Shown here: positions 31,482 to 38,714 of the stretch, piece after piece | How the letters are laid out: each line of letters starts with the position of its first letter | Numbering within the stretch: position 1 is the first letter of the stretch | Program-made: the position numbers and the translations under genes | Notes under the pieces: model-generated | The model's input: only the letters and a program-made list of their open reading frames with translations | What the model was told of the DNA's origin: nothing | The model's database searches: none | Assembly (NCBI GenBank): GCA_031972135.1 | Contig: DALYFH010000006.1 | Coordinates: 1-39,093 of the forward strand | From: GWF sp031972135 | GTDB lineage: Bacteria; Patescibacteriota; Microgenomatia; UBA1400; UBA12108 | Reading direction: 5' to 3' | Length of the DNA: 39,093 nt

Positions 31482-32045
31482 TTAACTAGCGAGCGCTAGT
31501 AGAATTATCTTTTTTATCCCACTCTTCTTTAGAACCCTGGCGCACTCTAGTAGTGTTGCTCCACTAGTCCAAACATCATCAATCAAAACAATCGTATTAT
31601 TATTTGTTAATATTTGAGATTTAACAGTAAACGCATCTTTAATATTCTCTATTCGAGCACTTTTATCTAGTCCATACATCGGTTTGGTGTCTCTGTTTCT
31701 GACTAATAGCTCCTGATAGTCTACCCCCCATATCCGAGCGACCTCCCTAGCGATTAGTTCTGCCTGGTTATATCCTCTAACTCGCTTCTTGCCAGCCCAC
31801 ATAGGCACACTAGTCACCAACACGTCTCCTGCAGGCCTCCTAGGCGCCCACAACTCTACCAGTTCATGCACTAGGTCATAGCTACCTCGGTACTTTATTT
31901 CTTTAATTATCTTCCTCACTACCCCAGTGTATTTTAGACTCTCACCCTTCCACTGGATCCCGCCCTGGCACCGCGGACATACATACCTACCTATCTCACC
32001 ACACTCCAGGCATTTTTTCGGATATATCCAGTCTAATATTGCCAT
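31482..32045 (-). CDS. ComF-family phosphoribosyltransferase-like protein
   Basis: A 187-residue protein of the ComF/GntX family, linked to natural competence in other bacteria. The N-terminal zinc finger has Cys12, Cys15, Cys23 and Cys26 (CLECG...CPRC). The phosphoribosyltransferase fold follows with KIIKEIKYRGSYDL, RGYNQAELIAREVA and the PRPP loop VLIDDVWTSGATLLECA. It abuts the stop of the convergent anchored protein. TATTAT 8 nt before the ATG overlaps the tmRNA promoter on the other strand. Confidence 0.9.
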   Translation of the reverse strand: MAILDWIYPKKCLECGEIGRYVCPRCQGGIQWKGESLKYTGVVRKIIKEIKYRGSYDLVHELVELWAPRRPAGDVLVTSVPMWAGKKRVRGYNQAELIAREVARIWGVDYQELLVRNRDTKPMYGLDKSARIENIKDAFTVKSQILTNNNTIVLIDDVWTSGATLLECARVLKKSGIKKIILLALAS

Positions 32046-32069
32046 ACTATGCTATAATACAGCCTATTG
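32043..32069. promoter_or_regulatory. Overlapping divergent promoters of comF and tmRNA
   Basis: Plus-strand TATAAT (32053-32058) lies 10 nt before the mature 5' end of the tmRNA. Minus-strand TATTAT (32059-32054) lies 8 nt before the comF ATG. The boxes share five bases. Confidence 0.6.
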
Positions 32070-32489
32070 GGGACGTCTTGCTTTGACGAGGCGACAGTTC
32101 TTTAACATCTGCATACCGACTTTGACGAGAGAAGTCGTAAAACAGCGTCAAAAAATATCTGTCAACAAAATTGCACAGACACTAGCTAACGGTTATGCTC
32201 GCCTAAACAGCGCTGCAGAATACGTAGCCAGTCTTTTAACTCCTCGCGTTAATTCCGCTTGGGTCTAAAAGCATTTACATCCGAGTCGCTCATGGCAATG
32301 GTGTAGGTGGAAACAAACATGAGCCGTAACCCCGCCCCAGTCAGGCGTGGCCATATAAACGACTACCCTCGAGACTATCTTGGTCTGATAATTACCTAAT
32401 AGTTGAGAGGTTAAAAAATAAATTTATCTATGTATGTAGATGGTGTTAAAAACTCGCTCCGGACGAGGGCTCACTGCCCTCCGTCTCCA
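32069..32489 (+). ncRNA. ssrA: Transfer-messenger RNA
   Basis: The 5' end GGGGACGTCTTG...TTTGACGAGG and the 3' end with T arm GAGGG-CTCACTG-CCCTC and acceptor CGTCTCC-A form the tRNA-like half; GGGGACG pairs with CGTCTCC. PK1-like hairpin CGACTT/AAGTCG, GCTCATG/CATGAGC and ATCTA/TAGAT helices lie between. The A-rich stretch CAAAAAATATCTGTC resembles the segment before the resume codon in known tmRNAs. The frame after it stays open for 34 codons to a TAA at 32266-32268, a long tag. The partner smpB is 360 nt away. The encoded 3' end has no full CCA. Confidence 0.88.
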
Positions 32490-32606
32490 CACTTCGCTCC
32501 TCTGGAGCTACGCAGTGGCACGGCCACATGCAAAACTATTCATAGGAACACGTTACGATCTACCACTAGAAGTGTGTCCCTAGCGAAGTCATCGACGAAG
32601 TGGGAC
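32490..32606. other. Spacer with two short palindromes after ssrA
   Basis: The 127 nt between tmRNA and the GIY-YIG gene hold CACT/AGTG plus GCTCC-TCT-GGAGC (32490-32517) directly after the tmRNA, and GTCCC/GGGAC around CGAAG repeats (32576-32606) before the next start. No T-run terminator. The second hairpin may lie in the leader of the GIY-YIG mRNA. Confidence 0.5.
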
Positions 32607-32616
32607 AATTTCAACA

Positions 32617-32853
32617 ATGTACTACTCATACATTCTTCAGCTTGCAGACAAATCATACTACACAGGGTTTTCATCTGATCTCAAGACTAGACTCAAAGAC
32701 CATCAAATTGGCAATGTCCCACAAACTCGGAAATTGCGCCCAATTAAATTAGCCTACTACTCAGCCTTCGCGTCAAAAAAACTTGCGTTAGACTTTGAGA
32801 AGTATCTTAAATCACACTCTGGGTTTGCATTTCGAAATAAACACTTGATTTAG
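32617..32853 (+). CDS. Small GIY-YIG nuclease-domain protein
   Basis: Single-domain protein of 78 residues of the YhbQ/UPF0213-like group. The catalytic signature YYSYILQLADKSYYTGFSSDLKTRLKDH contains the YIL...YTG form of GIY-YIG and the Arg/His helix, and FEKYLKSHSGFAFR includes the metal Glu region. Relatives are presumed nucleases of uncertain role. Some similar proteins are carried by mobile elements, but none is evident here. It overlaps the convergent smpB by 4 nt. No clear ribosome site. Confidence 0.85.
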   Translation: MYYSYILQLADKSYYTGFSSDLKTRLKDHQIGNVPQTRKLRPIKLAYYSAFASKKLALDFEKYLKSHSGFAFRNKHLI

Positions 32854-33281
32854 TTCTTAAGTGCTTTTGCCATCTCGCGCTCTACATCCCTCTTCTTAAT
32901 ATCTGCTCTCTTCTCCCATTCTTTCTTACCTTTACCCAGCCCTATCTCGCACTTGGCCCATCTACCCTTAAAAAACAAACGCATCGGGACCAATGTCAGG
33001 TTTTTACCTTCGATTTTTTGCACTATTTTTCCGATCTCATGTGCTTTTAACAGTAGCTTGCGCGACCTCTTGGCATCATATGTCTGTCCAGAGTAGTGTC
33101 CATACATCGGGATATCAGCCCCAACCAAAAATAACTCTCCACCAATTAGCTTCACATATGCCTCTCTCACACTCCCACGCTCCCCTCTCAAGCTCTTTAC
33201 TTCCGCACCCGTGAGGACCACCCCTGCCACCCAAGTGTCAGTAATGTCATATTCTCGTCTGGCCAACTTATTAATAATCAT
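32850..33281 (-). CDS. smpB: SsrA-binding protein SmpB
   Basis: Binds tmRNA and helps load it on stalled ribosomes. The 143-residue protein has KLARREYDITDTWVAGVVLTGAEVKSLRGERGSVREAYV, then GQTYDAKRSRKLLLKAHEI and a basic tail (KGKKEWEKRADIKKRDVEREMAKALKN), all standard. ATG at 33281 is preferred over 33299: TACAAT lies 6 nt upstream and MIINKLARREYD begins at the usual site. It is close to ssrA, with the GIY-YIG gene between them. Confidence 0.95.
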   Translation of the reverse strand: MIINKLARREYDITDTWVAGVVLTGAEVKSLRGERGSVREAYVKLIGGELFLVGADIPMYGHYSGQTYDAKRSRKLLLKAHEIGKIVQKIEGKNLTLVPMRLFFKGRWAKCEIGLGKGKKEWEKRADIKKRDVEREMAKALKN

Positions 33282-33313
33282 GAGTATATTGTAACTCAAG
33301 TACGCGAGAGACT

Positions 33314-33429
33314 AAGCGAATCGCAATTTCACAAAGAAAAATTTTGCGCAGGGCGGGTAGCCCGAGCTCGAGGTCGCTGCGACACCAGTCGCAGATAGAC
33401 CGCTTTTTCTGGTGGAATGCGATGAGCTT
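33314..33429. repeat. Structured palindromic element, family B, copy 3
   Basis: Between smpB and the PP2C-like gene, both minus strand. AAGC/GCTT (33314-33317 with 33426-33429) and ATCGCAATTTCAC (33320-33332) with GTGGAATGCGAT (33412-33423) form the outer stem. An A5 run opposes a T5 run. Hairpin 1 is GGGC-GGGTA-GCCC (33351-33363), the junction GAGCTCGAGG, and hairpin 2 CTGCGAC-ACCA-GTCGCAG (33377-33394). Both hairpins differ from the copy at 3748 by paired changes. Confidence 0.85.
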
Positions 33430-33444
33430 TAATCGAGCAATTCC

Positions 33445-35208
33445 TTACAACCCCCACTCTTTAACCACATTATCCACGAGCACATACCCCTTCCCTCCGT
33501 ACACCATCAAGTCACTCGCTCTCCCAAAATCCTCTGACACATACTGTTCCAGATACTGTCCACTCATGTCTAGTGATACCACCCTCTTGGCACCTCGCTC
33601 GAGTACATATACTTTTTCATCAACTATGGTGACGGCAATAGGATCCAAAAACCCACCCGTGTCACTGTTACTAGGAAATCCTGTTAGCGCAAAACTAGCA
33701 GGTGCTCCTCGAGAGTACTTCTCTAGTTTACCGCTGCTCGTCAGTAGCCAGATATCCCCGTCTACTACCCAGTCCACGACTTTTGACAGGTCCAATACGA
33801 TACCAGCCCCAAACCAGCGTTTCCGCTCACCATAACCTGCATCTGTTGCCGCATACTTCCAGATCTCACCTTGCCCTCTGTCTAATAGGTAGATGTTATT
33901 CCCAAATGTCGCAATTTGGCTTATTTCACCCCATTCTTCATCAGTTGGGATCACTATCTTTTGCTCATCGCTACTCCCGCTCCACACCCCACCACTCGTT
34001 ATACCCACATACTTTTTGTCGCTCACAGTAAAAGGCCTAACAAATCGCTCGTTCTCGACGTTAAAACTAACTTTTGAGAGATCTTTTGTCGAGATGCCGA
34101 CAATACTTCGGCTACTATCGTCCCAAAAATACATTGATCCGAGAGTGTCATCAACGAGAGTTTCTGCTCTTAGTCCTTCAGATATTATTGATAGCTCGAG
34201 AGTTGATTCGAGACTAGTCCCACGGACCCTAAGGATCTCCTGTTCTTTGCTTTTGATATTTTCTAGGGCGAGGACAGCCTCTTTTTGATAGTTGGCTTTT
34301 GGTTCAGTTGCTAGATAAATCTCCAATAGCTCTATGCTCTGCGAGAGTAGGATCTTGGCTCGCTCCGGATTGCTCTGAGCCACACTCTCGGCTTCGGTTA
34401 TCATCACGGTTGACCGACCTATTGTCTCTTCGTATTCACTCTTAGCTATTTTTTCGATTCTAACCATTGCCCCAGTAATAACTAGGATTATTAACCCTAT
34501 GCTCACAATAGAGCCAACAACTAAGTTAAATCGTCTCGGCTCCTCTCGCATTCTCCTCACTACTATCTCCGGAAAATTTTCTTTAACCTGATCGCTCGCG
34601 GGTGTGGTAGCGACCTCATCTGTACTCAAGAATCCTTGTAGTGATAGAGCTATTTCCGCTTGGCCTGATTTTTGATGGATGAGCGGCGCTAGAGTCTCTA
34701 CATAATTATCCAAACCAGTTTTAAACGACTCTCTTACATCGCCGCCTGTACATGCATCTATACCCATTTTGGTTCCGAGTATTAAGGTATCATTGTTCAT
34801 CATTTTGCCTGTTATTCCTTGGCTCCAATTATCATCACTCACTAGTTTTACAAACTTGTCATTTCGATAAAGCAATGCGCTAGTTTCGCCTTTACCAAAG
34901 ATCCAAACATTTTCTCCATATACACACGAGATTATGGCTGAGCTATCTACCCCAGAAGCTATTCCTGTGAGTTCGGACTCCACAAAATCACTCCATTCTA
35001 GTGGCGTGTGGGCAACAGTTCCGTATTCATGAAATTTTTCAAATATTGCACCACCAATCGAGGAAAGGTCGACCACACCCTCCTCGCCCTTAATTTTGAG
35101 CGTCAAGACGAACGAAACCGAGATCTCCGAAATACTCAAACTTTGTGCCTGTGACCAACAATTCTTAGTGGGACTACCTACCAAACTATGGGCATTTATA
35201 GTTATCAT
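33445..35208 (-). CDS. Degenerate PP2C-like / transmembrane / beta-propeller protein
   Basis: A 587-residue protein with three parts (numbers from a TTG 9 nt upstream). Residues 1-200 resemble a PP2C phosphatase core: SSAIISCVYGENVWIFGKGETSALLYRNDKFVKLV and DTLILGTKMG are the strand patterns. The metal-binding Asp motifs (DGHGG type) are absent, so it is probably a non-catalytic sensor. Residues 231-252 are a membrane helix. Residues 255-330 are helical (MITEAESVAQSNPERAKILLSQSIELLEIYL). The remaining 250 residues are NHL-like propeller blades outside the cell (SKDLSKVSFN, GNNIYLLDRGQGEIWKY, DGDIWLLTSSGKLEKY, DEKVYVLERGAKRVVSLD). Confidence 0.7.
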   Translation of the reverse strand: MITINAHSLVGSPTKNCWSQAQSLSISEISVSFVLTLKIKGEEGVVDLSSIGGAIFEKFHEYGTVAHTPLEWSDFVESELTGIASGVDSSAIISCVYGENVWIFGKGETSALLYRNDKFVKLVSDDNWSQGITGKMMNNDTLILGTKMGIDACTGGDVRESFKTGLDNYVETLAPLIHQKSGQAEIALSLQGFLSTDEVATTPASDQVKENFPEIVVRRMREEPRRFNLVVGSIVSIGLIILVITGAMVRIEKIAKSEYEETIGRSTVMITEAESVAQSNPERAKILLSQSIELLEIYLATEPKANYQKEAVLALENIKSKEQEILRVRGTSLESTLELSIISEGLRAETLVDDTLGSMYFWDDSSRSIVGISTKDLSKVSFNVENERFVRPFTVSDKKYVGITSGGVWSGSSDEQKIVIPTDEEWGEISQIATFGNNIYLLDRGQGEIWKYAATDAGYGERKRWFGAGIVLDLSKVVDWVVDGDIWLLTSSGKLEKYSRGAPASFALTGFPSNSDTGGFLDPIAVTIVDEKVYVLERGAKRVVSLDMSGQYLEQYVSEDFGRASDLMVYGGKGYVLVDNVVKEWGL

Positions 35209-35220
35209 TGTATTCAAATC

Positions 35221-35451
35221 TTAAACCGATGGGAGCCACGAGAGTATCCACACAACCACAGCAAATCCAAAATGTAGAGCTCCCAGTCCCCGAATAATAT
35301 AGTCATCCTGCATCTGGACTGCTTTAGTCATAGCTGTAATCTGTCGCATCATCAGTAGCGCAAACACTGTATATACAGTAAGCAGAGTGACAATCAAAAA
35401 CTTAACCAGTGTCATTAGATTAAGACTGTCCATAAATACTAGTGGATCCAT
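35221..35451 (-). CDS. Small two-helix membrane protein (DUF5657-like)
   Basis: A 76-residue membrane protein. LVKFLIVTLLTVYTVFALLMMRQITAMTKAV is the first helix and following amphipathic stretch; LGALHFGFAVVVWILSWL is the second. I associate the shape with the DUF5657 family that is common in Patescibacteria, but the match is from memory. It sits 1 nt after the PH-domain gene, and 12 nt before the PP2C-like gene, in one transcript. It may be a subunit of a membrane complex with them. Confidence 0.65.
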   Translation of the reverse strand: MDPLVFMDSLNLMTLVKFLIVTLLTVYTVFALLMMRQITAMTKAVQMQDDYIIRGLGALHFGFAVVVWILSWLPSV

Positions 35452-35452
35452 A

Positions 35453-36121
35453 CTATTTAACCCTCCCCTCTATCTTTTCCTGTTCTTCATGATCAATTAG
35501 TTGATTAAGAATCTTTCCTACCCGATCAGGGTGAGGGATTGCGACAAACTCAAATTCGGGAACTTCGGCAGAAGTCTGTATAAACACGCTCCCATATCCA
35601 AAGAATGTTTGAAATGACCCCGATGACACTACATTGATATCTTGGATTTCTTCGATCTTAGCGGTCGATACTTTTCTAAAGAATATGTTCTTAAAATCAA
35701 CGTCTACGATCCGCTCGTCTGTCACTATATAGATATTAAAAAACCACCCCATTAATTTGGCTAAGGTATAGCCCGATACAAACAAATACCAACCTAGTGA
35801 AACTACAAATTGAAAACTAGTTGAAAGTGCTGCATAAGGAGGAAAGAAAGCAAAAACAGATGGGAGAGTAAGCATGAATATAGAAAGAACTATCCATGGT
35901 GTATTCACCAAAAAGTGCTGTCGCATAAAGAGTACTATTGCCTCATCGTCTTCTTGAGTCTGAAAACAGATGTGGGTTGGGAATGATGCATACGAAGAAA
36001 ACAAAGAGTCGCCACCTGCTGCTCCGATTAGCTTCTTTAGCTGAGTAACTGACTTACGCTCAGGGTGCTTGTTCATAACTTTTGATCCTTCAGGCTTTGG
36101 TGCTACGTACACATCTGGCAT
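35453..36121 (-). CDS. Membrane protein with bacterial PH domain
   Basis: A 222-residue protein. It starts with a soluble basic region (HPERKSVTQLKKLI), has two hydrophobic segments (NTPWIVLSIFMLTLPSVFAFF and FQFVVSLGWYLFVSGYTLAKLMGWFFNIYI), then a bPH_2/DUF304-type domain. The latter reads YIVTDERIVDVDFKNIFFRKVSTAKIEEIQDINV...FFGYGSVFIQTSAE, with ITDERI and the DI..V segments typical. The role of the family is unknown. It is the first of three co-directional genes (with the small membrane protein and the PP2C-like protein). Confidence 0.78.
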   Translation of the reverse strand: MPDVYVAPKPEGSKVMNKHPERKSVTQLKKLIGAAGGDSLFSSYASFPTHICFQTQEDDEAIVLFMRQHFLVNTPWIVLSIFMLTLPSVFAFFPPYAALSTSFQFVVSLGWYLFVSGYTLAKLMGWFFNIYIVTDERIVDVDFKNIFFRKVSTAKIEEIQDINVVSSGSFQTFFGYGSVFIQTSAEVPEFEFVAIPHPDRVGKILNQLIDHEEQEKIEGRVK

Positions 36122-36139
36122 ATGTATATGGTATCACAA

Positions 36140-37840
36140 TCATTTCTTTTCAATATTAAATAGATTCGATTTTATCGATATTCGGCCGGGCGCACGTAGG
36201 TTGAATGCCTTCTTAAAGTCAGCGGCGGCGATAGTGGTACTCCCTTTGTTAGTCTGAAAAGTGAGATTGGCAGTTATACCATTATTACCATATGTGACAC
36301 TCACCCCGCTTACACTACTAAAGCCTCCTATGTCTCTGAGTTCGGATCTGTTATATGGATTCCCTCCCCAACAAGATGATTCGGGAGTAACCCTACCAGC
36401 GTCCCCTCCACCATTAAACAGAACTACCCAAGAGTTTAAGATATCTGCCATTTCTTCAGAATTTAGCCATGGATGACTCCTACCACACGCATCCCCTGAC
36501 CTAGTCTTGTACCAAGCTTTGTAAAACCAAGGAGAGCCTGCGACCTTTTCATAAGCTTGGCCAGTCCAGCCAGCTTGCCCAGATGGGGTATCCCAAAATC
36601 CTGGAGTTGAGTGTCCGTTAGCCGAGTAGCTAAGTTGATATCCCCCAGACGTGGATGCGTACCATGTCGAAAAAGGGCTACCATTTGCGTATACCACTTT
36701 GCCTCTCGTTGCATTTACCGCCTCTTCCCATCTCCCACCCTTAGGGCTGGGTTTAAATACCTGACAGGCTTCGGTAGCACATATTGTTCCTCCGCGAGCC
36801 AGAGCATAGCTCCGTGCGGCTATCGCCTGCGCTTTTAGCGCTTCCATCCCACCCTCATCTCCCCATGAACCCGGCATCTCGTAAATCCTTTTTGCATATT
36901 CCTCCAAACTAAAGCTCCCATATCCTTCAACCACTATTTGCGCGTCAGGATTATGATCTTTTATTTCTATACCATTCCCGTAATAAGCCTTAAGAATTGT
37001 TTCATAATTTTGACCTTGTTTGGCCCGGCCATACGCTCCGTACTGGCTCATACCCTTAAAGTGAGGTGCTCCAAATGAAAAAGCCGCAAAAGCCGGTGAA
37101 AATCCAGGATTATAATCAGGTCTGGACGCGGTATCGTCAGCCAGTGGCACATCGCCCACAGTAGTTTGGAATGTTCCTGATTTCTCCGAAAGGATCGATT
37201 GTTGTTTGGCAGTTAAGGTCGCTATTTTCCCCGAGAGTTCTTGTTGCCACTTCTTAGCTCCAGCTATTTCTTTCTCAAAAAACGCTTTTTGACTATCTAT
37301 CTTTTTTTGGAGGGAAGCCAGCCTCACCTTGTCCGACTCTAATTTTTTCTTATCGTCTTCGAGCGCAATAATCTCTTTCGTAATCGAGACTATCATCTCC
37401 TTATCTTCATCCGCTGTTGCTTCGGCATACGTGAGTTCGCGTGTGAGCTCCCCCGCACTTTGGGAAGATAGTAGGGTCAGTAGAGGGGAATAAAATCTAG
37501 ATTTTTTGTAGTAATCCCGGACTTTTGCACCCAAAACCACATACTGAGTCTTAATCTTAACCTCTCTCTCCTCAATGTCAGAACTTAAGTCCTCGATTTT
37601 GCTCTCGTAGTCTTTGATCTGACCTTGTATTGTCCCGATCTGCTTAAGCAGCTTGGACACCTCAGCTTCGAGGGGAGTCGTTGCTGCTTGTGATAACTGG
37701 AGCTGATTGGATAGGTCAGCTAGCTGCTTTTCGATCTCTTCTAGACTCTCAGCGCGCGCTGTCTGGTGTGATACAATTGTCAGGATAAGAAGCAGTACTA
37801 TTACTATGCTATGAAAAAGCTTTTTCCAGGCAGAAATCAT
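36140..37840 (-). CDS. Secreted coiled-coil plus SpoIID/LytB-domain protein
   Basis: Exported protein of 566 residues. Residues 8-29 are a signal peptide (FHSIVIVLLLILTIVSHQTARA). Residues 30-220 form a long coiled coil like EnvC/PcsB. From FSFGAPHFKGMSQYGAYGRA (about 260) a SpoIID/LytB domain follows, with EYAKRIYEMPGSWGDEGGMEALKAQAIAARSYAL, AVNATRGKVVY and YASTSGGYQ. SpoIID proteins are lytic transglycosylases or amidase enhancers acting on peptidoglycan. The coiled coil suggests a role in cell separation. TAGGAT lies 6 nt before the ATG. Its first 30 nt overlap the start of the divergent pilin-like gene. Confidence 0.87.
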   Translation of the reverse strand: MISAWKKLFHSIVIVLLLILTIVSHQTARAESLEEIEKQLADLSNQLQLSQAATTPLEAEVSKLLKQIGTIQGQIKDYESKIEDLSSDIEEREVKIKTQYVVLGAKVRDYYKKSRFYSPLLTLLSSQSAGELTRELTYAEATADEDKEMIVSITKEIIALEDDKKKLESDKVRLASLQKKIDSQKAFFEKEIAGAKKWQQELSGKIATLTAKQQSILSEKSGTFQTTVGDVPLADDTASRPDYNPGFSPAFAAFSFGAPHFKGMSQYGAYGRAKQGQNYETILKAYYGNGIEIKDHNPDAQIVVEGYGSFSLEEYAKRIYEMPGSWGDEGGMEALKAQAIAARSYALARGGTICATEACQVFKPSPKGGRWEEAVNATRGKVVYANGSPFSTWYASTSGGYQLSYSANGHSTPGFWDTPSGQAGWTGQAYEKVAGSPWFYKAWYKTRSGDACGRSHPWLNSEEMADILNSWVVLFNGGGDAGRVTPESSCWGGNPYNRSELRDIGGFSSVSGVSVTYGNNGITANLTFQTNKGSTTIAAADFKKAFNLRAPGRISIKSNLFNIEKK

Positions 37841-38227
37841 ACTTCCATCCTAACACACGTGTTCTCTGTGCCTCTACTTTCTAGTTTCTTCTTTCTAGTA
37901 TCTACCCGCCTCGCTCGCGCCATAGACCCAAACGGTAGCTGTGGTGAACAGGCTATTGATACAGCACTCGGCTGTCTAAGTGTCGATACTAAGGGTTTTA
38001 CAGTCTCTCTCCTCACTTTCCTCGCTGGGACTGCAGGCGCCATCTCATTAGTTATCATGCTAATTGCCACTATCCAGATCATGACTGGTGGAGATAACGC
38101 CGAAGCTGTAAAAAAAGGCAAAGAACTCTTTACTAGTGCTATAACCGGGCTTCTCTTTATTATCTTCTCAGTAACACTACTGCGCATCATCGCAGGTGAT
38201 ATCATTCAATTACCAGGATTTAATTAA
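37811..38227 (+). CDS. Type IV secretion pilin-like (TrbC/VirB2-type) membrane protein
   Basis: A 138-residue protein. After a basic N-terminus and a signal-like segment (VFSVPLLSSFFFLVSTRLARA) come two membrane helices, LTFLAGTAGAISLVIMLIATIQIM and AITGLLFIIFSVTLLRIIAG. Between them, TGGDNAEAVKKGKELF is a basic loop. This is the T4SS pilin pattern (PF18895) common in Patescibacteria. The start at 37811 overlaps the SpoIID start on the other strand; a later GTG near 37858 is an alternative that would remove the overlap. It pairs with the next gene, 8 nt downstream. Confidence 0.75.
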   Translation: MKKLFPGRNHTSILTHVFSVPLLSSFFFLVSTRLARAIDPNGSCGEQAIDTALGCLSVDTKGFTVSLLTFLAGTAGAISLVIMLIATIQIMTGGDNAEAVKKGKELFTSAITGLLFIIFSVTLLRIIAGDIIQLPGFN

Positions 38228-38235
38228 AGGAACTT

Positions 38236-38547
38236 ATGGCAGATTTTGCTGACTACGACGCTTACGAAAATGCTATTGGTCTAGGTGGTGGGTCTGTGGA
38301 TACCAGTAATCTTGGTAGTATAGTGAGCTCTATCCTCCCCACCCTTCTAACTCTCGCGGGCATTATCCTCTTTGGCATGTTAGTATCAGGTGGCTTTACC
38401 ATGCTAGCCGGTGCAGCAGATAAAGAAGCTCAGGAGAAAGGTAAAAAAACCATTACCAGCGCGCTCTTTGGTTTTGCTGTTATTTTTCTCGCCTTCTGGA
38501 TCGCTCAGATTCTCCAGATTATCTTTAAGATCGACATTGTAGGATAA
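38236..38547 (+). CDS. Type IV secretion pilin-like membrane protein, second copy
   Basis: A 103-residue protein of the same type. A Gly/Asp-rich N-terminal third without signal peptide (YENAIGLGGGSVDTSNLG) is followed by ILPTLLTLAGIILFGMLVSGGFTML, the basic loop GAADKEAQEKGKKTI and SALFGFAVIFLAFWIAQILQIIF. AAGGA precedes the ATG by 5 nt. The two genes are the only pilin-like pair here; no ATPase or core complex genes are adjacent. Such proteins might form a fibre or channel, but that is unproven. Confidence 0.75.
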   Translation: MADFADYDAYENAIGLGGGSVDTSNLGSIVSSILPTLLTLAGIILFGMLVSGGFTMLAGAADKEAQEKGKKTITSALFGFAVIFLAFWIAQILQIIFKIDIVG

Positions 38548-38566
38548 CGGTATATAAAGGTGGTAG

Positions 38567-38698
38567 TGGTAAAGGCGTCATATTTTTTGTGCAGTGTAAG
38601 TATGAAGTTCAAGTAAAATTTGTGAAGCAAGCAGTAGCGGTCGGAGCAAATTTTTCCTGACTGAATTTCTCACCAACAAAAAATTGTAAGCCGAACCA
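38567..38698. repeat. Structured palindromic element, family A, copy 4
   Basis: Between the convergent pilin-like gene and uppS. The outer stem ATTTTTTGT (38582-38590) pairs with ACAAAAAAT (38676-38684), with GGC/GCC and GGT/ACC further out. The conserved loop strands are GTGTAAGTATGA and ATTTCTCACCA. TCAA/CTGA frame the middle stem AAAATTTG (38615-38622) with CAAATTTT (38647-38654). The top loop resembles the copy at 5827 rather than the others. Confidence 0.8.
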
Positions 38699-38714
38699 CA
38701 CAACCAACGCCGGG

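Noticed and set aside
31927..32268. Open plus-strand frame of 113 codons
   Set aside because: It covers the end of comF on the other strand and the tmRNA; only its last 34 codons coincide with the possible tag. Not a separate gene.
2655..38698. attC-type integron recombination sites as an explanation of the palindromes
   Set aside because: Neighbours are housekeeping genes on both strands, no integrase is visible, and the R'/R'' core boxes of attC are not found at the ends of the copies.
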